Below, in pieces: positions 36,048-45,228 of a DNA stretch of 64,000 bases. Every line of letters starts with the position of its first letter. The first letter of the stretch is position 1. The translations under genes and the position numbers were made by a program. The notes beneath the pieces were generated by a model. The model was not told the origin of the DNA. It saw only the letters and a program-made list of their open reading frames with translations, and did no database searches. This stretch comes from JACKFB01 sp041389525 (GTDB lineage Bacteria; Myxococcota_A; UBA9042; PHBI01; JACKFB01), in contig JAWKRR010000021.1 of the NCBI GenBank assembly GCA_041389525.1, positions 45,379-109,378 on the forward strand, read 5' to 3'.

Positions 36048-37153
36048 GGCATCCCCTCCACGATGGGCTTCGGGTCGCAGACCGACGACGACGGCTCGGC
36101 CCTGGCCGCGTCCAGGCGCCGCAGGTACTTGCTCTCGCTGTACTCCTCGGCGATCTGCGCGAAGCTCCGCTCCGCGTCGCGGTGGCGGCCGGCTCGCAGC
36201 CACGCGCAGCCCTGCCAGAAGCGCACGTCGTCGCGCCAGCGGCTGCGCGGGTAGTGCTCGAGGAAGCGCGCGTACTGCTCCGCGGCGTCCACCGGCGCGC
36301 CAAGCTCCACCATGTCCATGCGCGCCAGCCTCAGCTCGCCGAGCCAGTAGAACGGCGTGTCATAGCTGCCGATGAGGTAGGACTTCTCTCGGGTCGCCAG
36401 GATCCGCTTGATAGTCCGCCGCTCGTCCTTCAAGCGCGCTTGCCGCCGGTACAGCCACGACAGCTCCCACAGCCCCTCCTCCCAGCGACCGTCGAGGAAA
36501 TGGCTCGCCGCGAGCCGTTCGTACAGCGCCTCGGCCGCCTCGGCCATCGCCGCCGACCCGGAGGCGAGCCAGGCCCGGTACGCGGTGTGGCCGGCGAACG
36601 CCAGCAGGTTGTCGCCGAGGGTGGAGCTCTCGAGCGCCGAGTAGGCCCGGTGCGACCAGCGCAGGTGGTCCGACAGGGAGCCCTCCCCCCCGCGCATGGC
36701 CAGGGACTGCAAGCGCTGGGCCGCTCGCAACCCAGGCATCAGATCCGGGTAGGTCGTGGCGATGCGGCGGTAAAGCGGCACCGCCCCCGAACCGTCGCCG
36801 ACGCTCTCTGCCAAGCGCGCTTGCTCGTGGCGCGCGCGCGCCCGGTCCGCGCGACGCACGGCACGCTGCGCCTCGGCGGCGTACATCCGAAACGCGTCGG
36901 CCGGGCGCCCCAGCTTCTCGTAGGCGCGGGCTTGGTCCATGCGCGCGAGGCTCTCATCGGCGGCAGTCGGCGCCTGCAGCTCCAGGCGCTTGAGGGCCTC
37001 CAGCCCCGCCGCCGCGTCGCCGCTGTCCACCTGCTGGCCCGCCGCTTTCCAGGCGCTGCTCCAGCGGGTGACGGCGGGATTGGAGCCGCAGGCGCCCAGG
37101 GTGAGGGCGGCCGCGATGGCGCACACCGCCGCCCGGAGCGTGAGTTCAGGCAC
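36044..37153 (-). CDS. TPR lipoprotein of the Mla operon
   Basis: 369 residues from GTG 37153. A lipoprotein signal (AIAAALTLGAC) is followed by TPR-like helix pairs: QARAYEKLGRPADAFRMYAA, RRIATTYPDLMPGLRAAQRL, QYARFLEHYPRSRWRDDVRF and CAWLRAGRHRDAERSFAQIA. It should sit at the periplasmic face of a membrane. The gene overlaps the suhB stop by 8 bases and ends in a TTGA overlap with the second MlaF-like ATPase. It may be an accessory or assembly factor for the Mla machinery; this is inference from the operon only. Confidence 0.75.
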   Translation of the reverse strand: MPELTLRAAVCAIAAALTLGACGSNPAVTRWSSAWKAAGQQVDSGDAAAGLEALKRLELQAPTAADESLARMDQARAYEKLGRPADAFRMYAAEAQRAVRRADRARARHEQARLAESVGDGSGAVPLYRRIATTYPDLMPGLRAAQRLQSLAMRGGEGSLSDHLRWSHRAYSALESSTLGDNLLAFAGHTAYRAWLASGSAAMAEAAEALYERLAASHFLDGRWEEGLWELSWLYRRQARLKDERRTIKRILATREKSYLIGSYDTPFYWLGELRLARMDMVELGAPVDAAEQYARFLEHYPRSRWRDDVRFWQGCAWLRAGRHRDAERSFAQIAEEYSESKYLRRLDAARAEPSSSVCDPKPIVEGMP

Positions 37154-37943
37154 CGTCGAGGACCTTGAGCAGCTGCATGTGGAGCCGGCCGTTGGAGGCG
37201 ACGATCTGGGGCCGCGCGGGGTCGAAGGGCGCCCCGCCGAAGCCCGTGACGGTCCCGCCCGCCTCCCGCACCAGCACCACGCCAGCGGCAACGTCCCACG
37301 GGCTCAGCCGCGGCTCCCAGTAGCCGTCGAAGGCGCCGCGGGCGACATCCACTAGATCGAGCGCCGCCGCACCCATCCGCCGAATCCCGCGCCCGGAGAG
37401 CAGCGCTGATCGCAGCGGCCGCAGCAGATCGTCCACGGTGTCGCGGCGGTCGTACGGGAAGCCCGTCGCGAGCAGCGCGTCGCCGATGGTGTCCGTCGTC
37501 GAGACGGCCATGGGCTGGCCGTTCTTCGTGGCCCCGCGTCCGGTGGCGGCCATATAGAGGTGGCCCTCTGCGGGCGCGGCGATGACCCCGATGGTGGGCT
37601 CGCCGCGAAACCACGCGCCGATGCTGACGGCGAACCGGGGCAGGCCGTGGACGAAGTTCGTGGTCCCGTCGAGGGGATCGACCACCCAGCGCCAGTCGGC
37701 CGTCCCGCTGCCCGAGCCGCCCGTCTCCTCGCCCAAGAAGTCGTCGTCGGGGAAGGCCTCGGCGAGGCCGCGGGCGATCAACGCCTCCGCGGCGCGGTCC
37801 GCGTCCGTCACCAAGTCCACGGCGCCTTTGCGGTCGATCTCGAGCGTCCGGCCGAACCAGCGCATCAACTCATCGCCCGCCAGGCGCGCGAGTCCCTCAG
37901 CCTTGGCGAGTCGTTCGTCGAGTCCCGTCGGGGAGTCCGTCAC
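37146..37943 (-). CDS. suhB: Inositol monophosphatase family protein
   Basis: 265 residues, the usual length. Metal-binding and catalytic motifs of the FIG superfamily are present: LGEETGG, WRWVVDPLDGTTNFVHGLP, and the C-terminal RLSPWDVAAGVVLVREAGG. It removes phosphate from inositol monophosphates or related substrates using magnesium. It is the first gene of the mla operon and overlaps the TPR lipoprotein gene by 8 bases. Whether it makes inositol for lipid synthesis or plays a SuhB-type role in rRNA transcription cannot be read from sequence; the neighbouring lipid genes hint at the former. Confidence 0.9.
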   Translation of the reverse strand: MTDSPTGLDERLAKAEGLARLAGDELMRWFGRTLEIDRKGAVDLVTDADRAAEALIARGLAEAFPDDDFLGEETGGSGSGTADWRWVVDPLDGTTNFVHGLPRFAVSIGAWFRGEPTIGVIAAPAEGHLYMAATGRGATKNGQPMAVSTTDTIGDALLATGFPYDRRDTVDDLLRPLRSALLSGRGIRRMGAAALDLVDVARGAFDGYWEPRLSPWDVAAGVVLVREAGGTVTGFGGAPFDPARPQIVASNGRLHMQLLKVLDGA

Positions 37944-38291
37944 CGCGTTTCACCCCCTCGTAGCCCTGTGCAGGGACGGCGTGGGCGCAGGCTAGTCGCG
38001 CCACGGTAACGCCGTCAACGGGACCGGCATAGAGGGACCTACCCGGCGAGGAAGCGAGCAGCAGCGCCTCGTCGGGCCCCCCTGGACAGAGGCTTACGAT
38101 GGTGGTGTCATACGCGGTGGGGATTTCTTTGGTGGGGATCCTTGGGATTGAGCCGCCGCGAATCCGTGGCATCGGAGGCCGTAGCGAGGACGGAATGCAA
38201 CACCCGGTGATTGCGTTGAAACCGCGCGAACGCGTGTACCCGCCGCAAGGCGAACGGGGCTGGCCGGGAAGCCCCGGGTGGAGGTGACGTC
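37944..38291. other. 348-bp divergent intergenic region
   Basis: Between suhB and the methyltransferase. No gene is evident in either direction. It contains a 9-bp direct repeat GGTGGGGAT at 38116-38124 and 38131-38139, and GGAGGTGAC at the end serves as ribosome-binding site for the methyltransferase. GC drops somewhat here and into the start of that gene. No RNA family recognised. Confidence 0.5.
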
Positions 38292-39062
38292 ATGAGACGA
38301 CGTGCCGTATCGAGTCAAGAGTTGCTGGGACTAGTGTCCGAGCTTCGTTCCAATTATGAGCTTCGAGAGTTCGAAGTCGACGCTGGGCCCAAGATGCTGC
38401 GAGTCACCGCACCGGTGCTCGACCGCTCGGCCCTAGCCAAGGCGACGCGACGCTCAACCCAACACCGCATGGACTCCGAGGAGCTGCTGCACGGTCGAGA
38501 TGGGCTGGCCCCATCTCCCGAGGCGGAGACCGCCGGGGTGGCACACTGGTCTGAGCTGTGGCCGTGTTCGCGGGCGATGGCCGCGTATTTCGGACACTGC
38601 GTGCGCATGCGCAGCGTGGACGCGATTGAGGTGCGCTGCGGCCTCGGGACCGCCGGGCTCGGGGCTGCCGCCAAGGGCGCCCGGGTTCGCTTGGCGGACT
38701 CCGACCCGGAGGCGCTGCGCTTCGCGCGCTACAACGCGCTGCAGAACGGCTTTCCCCATGTCACGACCATGGAGTTCGACTGGAAGCAGGACCGGCTCAA
38801 CGGCTCGGTGGGCAGCTTGATCTTCACCGACGTGCTTCACGACCGGGAGAGCTTCGACCACGTGTTTCGCATGCTCCACGACAACCTGTCGCCCGGGCGG
38901 ACCGCGTTCCTCGCCGAGCCTGGCCGCCCGGTGGCCAGCGACTTCTTCGAAGAGCTGCGCAAGACCGACTACCGGGTGCGCCTCGACATGGAGCGGGTCG
39001 AGGACGCCGAGAGCGACAACTACTATCTGGTGAGCGTGCTGCGCATCAAGAAGGAGCACTGA
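38292..39062 (+). CDS. Class I SAM-dependent methyltransferase (Nnt1/METTL-like)
   Basis: 256 residues starting at ATG 38292 with GGAGGTGAC upstream. The methyltransferase core follows: VAHWSELWPCSRAMAAYF, the SAM motif DAIEVRCGLGTAGLGAAAKG, the acidic ribose-binding loop VRLADSDPEALRFARYN and LIFTDVLHDRESF. This pattern is like COG3897/METTL-type methyltransferases, which modify proteins or small molecules. SAM motif I has VRCG where LGCG is usual. The first 90 residues have no recognised domain and lower GC than neighbours. The substrate is unknown. It converges with the FmdB-type gene. Confidence 0.75.
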   Translation: MRRRAVSSQELLGLVSELRSNYELREFEVDAGPKMLRVTAPVLDRSALAKATRRSTQHRMDSEELLHGRDGLAPSPEAETAGVAHWSELWPCSRAMAAYFGHCVRMRSVDAIEVRCGLGTAGLGAAAKGARVRLADSDPEALRFARYNALQNGFPHVTTMEFDWKQDRLNGSVGSLIFTDVLHDRESFDHVFRMLHDNLSPGRTAFLAEPGRPVASDFFEELRKTDYRVRLDMERVEDAESDNYYLVSVLRIKKEH

Positions 39063-39074
39063 GCGCAGGGCGCG

Positions 39075-39410
39075 TCAGTCGCTGGCCACCGACTTGCTCT
39101 CGGAGCCGCTCGACTTCGACTCGCTCGTGCTGCTCGACGCGGCGGTGGACGGCTCGGACTTGGACTCCGAGCCGCTGCTGCTGCCGCCGCTGGAGCTGCC
39201 GCCGCTAGAGCTGCCGCCGGGCGCGGGCTTCGCCGCGTAGTCGGTCTTGTACCAACCCGAGCCCTTGAGCACGAAGCTGGTCTGGCTGATGAGGCGCTTC
39301 ATCGCGTCCTCGGCGCACTCCGGGCAGGTCTTCAGCGGCGGGTCGGACATGCGTTGCATCTGCTCGACGCGGTGGCCGCAGGCTTCACAGGCATACTCGT
39401 AAATGGGCAT
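39075..39410 (-). CDS. FmdB-type zinc-ribbon regulatory protein
   Basis: 111 residues. The N-terminus is the classic FmdB zinc ribbon: MPIYEYACEACGHRVEQMQR and KTCPECAEDAMKRLISQ, two Cys pairs. The C-terminal 45 residues are a Ser/Gly/Lys/Glu low-complexity tail, common in this family. FmdB-type proteins are small, often annotated as regulators, without a proven role. It follows the radical SAM gene by 46 bases, likely as the end of the long minus-strand operon. Confidence 0.9.
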   Translation of the reverse strand: MPIYEYACEACGHRVEQMQRMSDPPLKTCPECAEDAMKRLISQTSFVLKGSGWYKTDYAAKPAPGGSSSGGSSSGGSSSGSESKSEPSTAASSSTSESKSSGSESKSVASD

Positions 39411-39456
39411 GAGACGATGGTCCTTGGTGGGGCCGCGCGACCGCGACCCGGTCAGG

Positions 39457-40773
39457 TCAGCTCAGGGCGAGCGCCTCGGGAGTTTCGCTGAAGAGGCGCT
39501 TGGGCGGGTTGAAATACCCGAAGCGGATGTGCGGATGACGGCGACGGACCTCGGCCAACCACTGGCGGATGCCCATGGGCTCGACGTCGTGCCCCGACGC
39601 CTCACCCACGTGGCCGAGGTAGATCTCCGGGTCCATGTTGAGGTTGCGGAGCTGGAGCATGTCGATGGGCAGCTCGTCGATCCACTCCGAAAGCGCGTCC
39701 AGCTCGGCCTGGGAGTCCGTCACGCCGGGGAAGATGAAATAGTTGAGCATCACGTAGCCGCCGTGGGCCTTCACGATGCGGGCCGACTCGCGGACGTCGG
39801 CGAATCCGTATCCCTTCGGCCGGTAGTACGCGGCGTAGACGTCGGGCCTCGCGCTGTTGGTCGAGACGCGGATGCTCTGCAGCCCCGCCTGACACATCGC
39901 CTCGACGACGTGGGGCCGCGAGGCGTTCGTGTTCAGGTTGATGACGCCGCCCTGAGTGCGCTTGCGGATCTGGCGGATCGCCTCGGTGAGCTGCTCGCCC
40001 TGCATCAGCGGCTCGCCCTCGCAGCCCTGGCCGAAGCTGACCACCGCGTCGTCGCCCACGCGCTCGATGTGCCCCGCGGCGACGTCGGCGAGCTCCTCCG
40101 CCGTGGGCGGGAATCGGATGCGGTCGTGGCTGGCGACGAAGCCCTGCTCGTCGGCGGGCGGCTGAAACGAGATGCACCCGACGCAGAGCGCGTTGCAGGT
40201 AGGCGCCGCCGGCATCGGCGCCTCGAAGCGCTCCAGGAAGTAGTTCTGCGCCGCGCGGCAGTGGTACTCGAGCGCGCAGCGGGTCAGGTGGGCGACAAGC
40301 CGGTTGTCGGGCTCGGACTCAAGGCGCTTCTTCACGCCGGCCTCGACCTCGGCGATGTCGAAGCGAAAGGGGTCCTGCCGGATGTCGGGGTCGACGCGGA
40401 TGCCGCTGGTGACCAGCTCGCCGTCGCGGATCCCGAGCACGCTGTAGGCGAAGAGCGGCAAGTCCGGCGCGCCCTCGCGGGTCTCGTAGGCGGGCATCAA
40501 GGTCCGCAGCCACGCCGGCGCGATGAAGCAGCTCGCCGCGAAGACGTTGTCGTCGTCGACCACGACCATGCTGTCGGTCTTGGGGTCGTACCCAGCCGGT
40601 CGCCGCCCCGGCAACGTGAAGAGATCGCTACCGTTCGGCAACGGGATGATCTCGTCGTCGTCGAGGGTCCGCCAGCAGTCGCCGTCCCAGCCCGCCATCT
40701 CGAGGTCGGGGTGCTCGAACACCGAGCCGGTCGAGTCCGCGTAGGCCATCATCGCCCGCCCGGTACCTGCCAC
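39457..40773 (-). CDS. Radical SAM protein
   Basis: 438 residues from GTG 40773, chosen because GGAGG lies 5 bases upstream; ATG 40752 is the alternative. The radical SAM cluster motif is CNALCVGCISF (CxxxCxxC), near the middle of the protein, followed by a partial TIM barrel with SFGQGCEGEPLM, GGVINLNTNAS and SIRVSTNSARP. Such enzymes cleave SAM to form a 5'-deoxyadenosyl radical. The N-terminal 180 residues (EHPDLEMAGWDGDCWRTLDD) have no recognised domain. No partner substrate or peptide is seen. It follows a pseudouridine synthase gene by 56 bases. Confidence 0.85.
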   Translation of the reverse strand: MAGTGRAMMAYADSTGSVFEHPDLEMAGWDGDCWRTLDDDEIIPLPNGSDLFTLPGRRPAGYDPKTDSMVVVDDDNVFAASCFIAPAWLRTLMPAYETREGAPDLPLFAYSVLGIRDGELVTSGIRVDPDIRQDPFRFDIAEVEAGVKKRLESEPDNRLVAHLTRCALEYHCRAAQNYFLERFEAPMPAAPTCNALCVGCISFQPPADEQGFVASHDRIRFPPTAEELADVAAGHIERVGDDAVVSFGQGCEGEPLMQGEQLTEAIRQIRKRTQGGVINLNTNASRPHVVEAMCQAGLQSIRVSTNSARPDVYAAYYRPKGYGFADVRESARIVKAHGGYVMLNYFIFPGVTDSQAELDALSEWIDELPIDMLQLRNLNMDPEIYLGHVGEASGHDVEPMGIRQWLAEVRRRHPHIRFGYFNPPKRLFSETPEALALS

Positions 40774-40829
40774 AGCTTCCTCCCCTGCCCTTGGCCTCCG
40801 CCCGAACGGGGCGGCATGGCCGGCGGGTT

Positions 40830-41798
40830 CTAACCGATCGGCGGCTCGATTGAAAAGGTTCTGGCGAGGGCTTCCATCAGGTCCGGCGGCGGTTCGAAGC
40901 CCGCGGCCTCCCAAAAATCGGGGTCTGGAGGGACCTCGACGCAGACGGGCTGCCCATCTGGATGGGTGAGTGCGAGGCGCACCGCGTGCAGACAGAGGCG
41001 CGAGGCCTTGGTGCCGCCGTACTGCGGGTCGCCGATGATGGGGCTGCCCATGCCGGCGAGGTGCACGCGGACCTGGTGGGTGCGGCCGGTCTCCAGGCGC
41101 AGCGCCACGAGGCTGCGGCCCAGGCGCGTCGAGAGCACCGTGACGTGGGTCGCCGCGTCCATGCCCTCCTCGTCGGCCTTCGCGACCCGCATCCCGCGGC
41201 CCTCCTGGCGCATGCGCAGGGTGCAGCGGCCCTCGGGCGGCGTGCCGGCGGTCACGGCGAGATAGCCGCGCTCCATGGTGTGCTCGCGGACCTGGTAGCC
41301 CAGCTCGTTGACCGCCTCAGGGTCGAGTCCGACCGCGATGGCGCCGGACGCGGGAGCGTCCAGGCGGTGCACGATGCGCGCGTCCGGGCCGTACGCCCGC
41401 ACCACCTCGCGCACCAGCGTGCCGCGGTCGCCGAGCTCGGTGCCCTGAACGTGCTGGCCCGCGGGCTTTGACAAGATCGCGATGCGATCATCCAAAAACA
41501 CAGGCCGCAACGGGGCGATCGGCGGCTCCATGACCTTCGGGTTCCAGGTGACGACGACGGTCTCGCCCGCGTTGAGCGCGCGCGACGCCACGCGGCAGCG
41601 GCGCCCGCCCATCAGGACGCCGCCCTGGTCGATGATGCGGCGCGCGAGCGTCCGCGAGACGTCGGGGACCATCGCCGCGATGATGCGGTCGAGCCGCTCG
41701 CCGGCGAGCTCGGGGGTGACGACCAGCCGCGCCTGCTCAGCCCCCGGAGCGGGCTCGACCGGCGCGCGACGTGATCTGCGATCGCGGCGGCTGCTCAC
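40830..41798 (-). CDS. RluA-family pseudouridine synthase
   Basis: 322 residues. An S4 RNA-binding domain (ERLDRIIAAMVPDVSRTLAR) precedes the catalytic domain, where the active-site motif is ARIVHRLDAPASGAIAVG (conserved HRLD with the catalytic Asp), and later GRTHQVRVHLAGMGSPIIGD. It converts uridine to pseudouridine in rRNA or tRNA. Start GTG 41798 overlaps the stop of the upstream lipoprotein gene (GTGA). Longer versions of the frame run into that gene and are rejected. RluD/RluC/RluA cannot be separated from sequence alone. Confidence 0.9.
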   Translation of the reverse strand: MSSRRDRRSRRAPVEPAPGAEQARLVVTPELAGERLDRIIAAMVPDVSRTLARRIIDQGGVLMGGRRCRVASRALNAGETVVVTWNPKVMEPPIAPLRPVFLDDRIAILSKPAGQHVQGTELGDRGTLVREVVRAYGPDARIVHRLDAPASGAIAVGLDPEAVNELGYQVREHTMERGYLAVTAGTPPEGRCTLRMRQEGRGMRVAKADEEGMDAATHVTVLSTRLGRSLVALRLETGRTHQVRVHLAGMGSPIIGDPQYGGTKASRLCLHAVRLALTHPDGQPVCVEVPPDPDFWEAAGFEPPPDLMEALARTFSIEPPIG

Positions 41799-42913
41799 TG
41801 GCAAGGCGATGGCTGCGACCACGGCAGCGTGAGCTGGCACTCGCCGCCCTTGCTCACCAAGACCTCGCAGGGCTTGGGCTCGCAGAGCCGCGGCAGGCCT
41901 TCGAAGCGCGGCTCGGCGAGCTCTGTCGCGAAGTAGCCGAAGCCCAGCCAGTCCGCCGCGGCCACGGCCCCCAGGTCCTCGCCGTCGTCGCCCAGCAGCA
42001 CCTTCGCCGAGCTGAGCACGCCGATATACGCGTCGCGCCCGTCCGGCCCGCCGCCGGGACGCAGCGTGGCGCTGAGCCGCAGCGAGTTCAGGCGCACGCG
42101 GATGACCCCGAGCACGCGGACGTCCACGTCCCGCACCTCGGTCTGCATGTAGTACGCGCCCTCTTCCGGCAGCGGCGTGATCTGCGCTTTGAACGCCAGC
42201 ACCCAGCCCTGCTCGTCGATGCGCGGGGTGATGTAGGCCGGGTCGTTCGTGTTCGCCGGCACCTTTTCGCCCGTCGGCGTCTCGTTGATTCGCCCGGCGA
42301 CCGTGGCGATGAACCACACCTCACCGGTGTCCGGATCGATGCGCATGTCGGCGATCATGCGCAGGAAGGTGCCAGCGAGCACGTCGCCCAGGTCCGCCGA
42401 GATCGAGAACACGCCCGAGTTCAACGTGATGTCGACCGCACCGGTCGTCGACTCGGGGTCGACCTGGAAGATCAGGCGCGTCGGCACCTTGCGCTCGCGA
42501 CCGCTGAGGTCGGCGAGGCCCGCGGCCACTTCGACGAAGTAGGGGCTGGCGAGGCGCTCGAGGAAGGTGTCTCCCTGGTCCAGGGTCAGGGTCATCAGGT
42601 CGTCGGAGAGCGTCATCGTCAGGCCACCGCACACCCCCTGAGACGGCGTGCAGTCGGTGGCGACCGCGACCGCGGTGGGCTTGAGGTCGCCCTCGATGTC
42701 GAGGTCCACGGGCCAGACGCTGAAGCGCACCGAGTCCACGTCTACCGGCTCGGTGAAGCGCAGCACCAGCGGCGAGTCCGGGAACCACTGGCCGCCCTGG
42801 GGCGGCAGGATCTCGACCTCGGGCGGCGGGTTGTAGGTCTCGCAGCCGGCCGCGACCGTGAGGGCCAAGGCGGCGCCGAAGGTGATGGCCCGGGCGAAGC
42901 GGGGTGCGTTCAT
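41795..42913 (-). CDS. Lipoprotein with Ig-like domain
   Basis: 372 residues with a lipoprotein signal (LALTVAAGC) and a GAGGAGAGGACG ribosome-binding site. The start of the mature part (PPEVEILPPQGGQWFPDSPL; VLRFTEPVDVDSVRFSV) resembles bacterial Ig-like (Big_5) domains. The rest is beta-rich without recognised family. Probably attached to the outer membrane. It follows the outer-membrane barrel gene by 16 bases and overlaps the pseudouridine synthase start (GTGA). A barrel partner role is inferred from adjacency only. Confidence 0.68.
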   Translation of the reverse strand: MNAPRFARAITFGAALALTVAAGCETYNPPPEVEILPPQGGQWFPDSPLVLRFTEPVDVDSVRFSVWPVDLDIEGDLKPTAVAVATDCTPSQGVCGGLTMTLSDDLMTLTLDQGDTFLERLASPYFVEVAAGLADLSGRERKVPTRLIFQVDPESTTGAVDITLNSGVFSISADLGDVLAGTFLRMIADMRIDPDTGEVWFIATVAGRINETPTGEKVPANTNDPAYITPRIDEQGWVLAFKAQITPLPEEGAYYMQTEVRDVDVRVLGVIRVRLNSLRLSATLRPGGGPDGRDAYIGVLSSAKVLLGDDGEDLGAVAAADWLGFGYFATELAEPRFEGLPRLCEPKPCEVLVSKGGECQLTLPWSQPSPCQ

Positions 42914-42929
42914 CGTCCTCTCCTCGCGC

Positions 42930-44594
42930 TCAAAGGGCGAAGGTCATTCGCAGCTCGACGAGCCACGACGGGACCGCGTCCCCGTTTTCGTCTTCGAGGC
43001 CCGACCCGGGGAAGAGAACGCCTCCCTCGAGCACGGCCTCGAAGAACTCTCGATAGCGATACTCGATGCCCAGATCCAACTCGGTGCCCCAGTAGTTTCC
43101 GGGCTTTCCGCCGTGATAGTTCAGTGCGTCGTCCGAGATCTTGTCGCCGTCGTAGGCCAGCAGGGTCCGGATCGGGTCGGTGACCGGGCTCGCCGCCCAC
43201 GCGAAGAGGACGCCGGCCTTCAGGCGAAGCGACTCGAAGGGATCCCAGTAGAGCTGAGGGAAGATCGCGTTGACGTTGGTCACGCGGCCCTCGGTCGACA
43301 GCTCGGTCAGGGGGAAGCTCTCCGACTCGAGCTGGCGCAGGTTTTCGATCCCGACGGCGGCTGAGCGCGCGGACTGAAAGGCCAATGTGTGTTCGAAGAG
43401 CACCAGCCCGAGGTTGGTGTCTCGCGGCCAACTGAAGCTGCTCTGCGCGGTGCTCGCGCGCGGGTCGGCGTCGCCGGACGCGTACGCCCACTGGGCGACC
43501 ATGGTGAAGTCGCCGGCCTTGTACTCGAGGACCAGCTCAGCGCCCAGGCCCGCCAGCTTCTGGTCGGTGACCGGGTCGTTGGTCAGCTTGGCCAGGCCCG
43601 CGGACAGCTCGCGGGTGTGGCCGCGGATGAACATCACGTTGCCGGCGAAACGGAGCGGCCCGTAGTCGAAGCGGAGGCGGATGGGGATGCCGAAGAGCGC
43701 GGTGTTGAAGCGCTCCTCCCAGCGGTAGGTGAGGATGGCGGTGAGGTCGATGTCGGTGAACTTGCCGAGGCGGGGGCCGCCGGGGCTGAGCCACGAGAAC
43801 TGAAAGGCCAGGCCGCGCAGGTCGTCGGTCTGGAGTGCCAGGTCGTCGAGGACGAGGAAGTCGAAGGCGGCGGCGAAGATGAGGCCGTCGTTCATGGCCT
43901 TGTTCGGGACGTACTCTTTGCCGTCGCGGATGAGGCGCACGACCTCGGAGAGCTTGGTGCCGAACGCGATGCGGTCGACCGCCTGGTGGTTGCTGCTCGC
44001 GCCCCAGCGGTTGCGGCCGGTGCGGCCGTCGTTGCCGGCGATCCAGGTGGTCTCGCTGGTGGGCTGCCGGCCGACGCGGAGCAGGCCCACGGGGAGCAGG
44101 ACCTCGCCGTACGCGAAGTTGATGCGCAGGGGCTCGATGTCGCGCAGGACCGGGCCGTAGCCGTCGGCGTCCAGGGGGTCGCCGCCCTTGAGGAGCCCCA
44201 CCTGCCAGCCCGAGTTGTTAGGGAACTTCGAGGCGATTCCGAGGCCGGAGTTGACGTGGGGGACCTTGCCGAACTCACCGTTGTCGCCGAAGAGGACGCC
44301 GTCGAGGATGTCGGCCTGGACGTAGACCGCGCCCAGGCCGGCGCGGGCGAAGGTCACGTCGAGGCGGAGGCGCTGCTCGCCCCAGAACACGCGGGTCGCC
44401 GCGGTGCCGTTCACCTCGAGGGGTTCGATGCGCACCATGCGGGTGCGGTACTCGGGGTGGACCTCGAAGACCCAGGGGCTGGAGCCGTCCTCGGGTGCTG
44501 GCGGGACCCGAAAGAGGCGGGGCTCGGGCGGGCGCGCCGAGGCCAGCCCCGCCGTCGCGACCACCAGCAAAATCGCGAGGAATTGCCTCATCAT
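42930..44594 (-). CDS. Outer-membrane beta-barrel protein
   Basis: 554 residues with a signal peptide (FLAILLVVATAGLASA) and a terminal aromatic/hydrophobic end (ELRMTFAL), typical of outer-membrane barrels. Many alternating strands are visible (RLRLDVTFARAGLGAVYVQA; ELVLEYKAGDFTMVAQWAYA; ELDLGIEYRYREFFEAVLEG). It resembles alginate-export or myxobacterial TIGR04551-type barrel proteins, but I cannot name the family with certainty. Start ATG overlaps the O-methyltransferase stop (ATGA). The substrate is unknown. Confidence 0.75.
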   Translation of the reverse strand: MMRQFLAILLVVATAGLASARPPEPRLFRVPPAPEDGSSPWVFEVHPEYRTRMVRIEPLEVNGTAATRVFWGEQRLRLDVTFARAGLGAVYVQADILDGVLFGDNGEFGKVPHVNSGLGIASKFPNNSGWQVGLLKGGDPLDADGYGPVLRDIEPLRINFAYGEVLLPVGLLRVGRQPTSETTWIAGNDGRTGRNRWGASSNHQAVDRIAFGTKLSEVVRLIRDGKEYVPNKAMNDGLIFAAAFDFLVLDDLALQTDDLRGLAFQFSWLSPGGPRLGKFTDIDLTAILTYRWEERFNTALFGIPIRLRFDYGPLRFAGNVMFIRGHTRELSAGLAKLTNDPVTDQKLAGLGAELVLEYKAGDFTMVAQWAYASGDADPRASTAQSSFSWPRDTNLGLVLFEHTLAFQSARSAAVGIENLRQLESESFPLTELSTEGRVTNVNAIFPQLYWDPFESLRLKAGVLFAWAASPVTDPIRTLLAYDGDKISDDALNYHGGKPGNYWGTELDLGIEYRYREFFEAVLEGGVLFPGSGLEDENGDAVPSWLVELRMTFAL

Positions 44595-45226
44595 TTCTTC
44601 ACCGCCAGGGTCAGGCCGTCACGCACGGTGAGCATGACGTGGTCGACGCGCGGGTCGGCGCGGACGTGCTGGTTGAAGCGGACCAGCGCGTGGTCGCTGT
44701 CGGAGCTGGGCTCGAGGATGCGGCCGCTCCACAGCACGTTGTCGGCCAGCAGCACGCCGCCCGGGCGGACCTTGGGGACGAGGTGTTCCCAGTAGTCGAT
44801 GTAGCCCTCTTTGTCCGCGTCGATGAAGACCAGATCCAGGGGGCCATCGATGGTGGGGAGGGTGTCGAGGGCGCGGCCGAGGCGCAGCTCGATGCGGTCG
44901 CCCCACGCGGCTTCGGCGAAGTAGCGGCGGGCGATCGCGGTGTTCACCGGGTCCACGTCGCAGGTGGTGAGGCGGCCGCCCTCGGGCATCCCCTCGGCGA
45001 TGGAGAGCGCCGAGTAGCCGGTGAACGTGCCGATCTCCACGGCGCGTCTGGCGTTCGTGAGCCGGGCCAGCAGCATCAGCAGCCGGCCTTCCAGCGGCCC
45101 CACCTGCATCTGCGGCGCCGACGTGTGGGCCAGCGTCTCGACGCGCAGACGTTCGTAGAGCTCCGGGACCGAGGTCGAATGCGTGACGGCATACGACTCG
45201 ATGAGCTCGGGCACCAGGGTCAGCAC
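44591..45226 (-). CDS. O-methyltransferase (CCoAOMT/COMT type)
   Basis: 211 residues from GTG 45226, which has GGAGGGG 6 bases upstream. The family signatures are RAVEIGTFTGYSALSIAEGM (SAM binding), TTCDVDPV, FIDADKEGYIDYWEHLVPK and GGVLLADNVLWSGRI. Members use SAM and a divalent metal to methylate catechols or other hydroxyls. The gene starts 2 bases after the lnt stop and its own stop overlaps the barrel gene. Its substrate is unknown; being in a lipid-linked operon it may modify a small envelope-related molecule. Confidence 0.88.
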   Translation of the reverse strand: MLTLVPELIESYAVTHSTSVPELYERLRVETLAHTSAPQMQVGPLEGRLLMLLARLTNARRAVEIGTFTGYSALSIAEGMPEGGRLTTCDVDPVNTAIARRYFAEAAWGDRIELRLGRALDTLPTIDGPLDLVFIDADKEGYIDYWEHLVPKVRPGGVLLADNVLWSGRILEPSSDSDHALVRFNQHVRADPRVDHVMLTVRDGLTLAVKK

Positions 45227-45228
45227 GG

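Noticed and set aside
37944..38291. Small genes or structured RNA in the suhB-methyltransferase gap
   Set aside because: Short open frames here lack ribosome-binding sites and family motifs; no conserved RNA core recognised.
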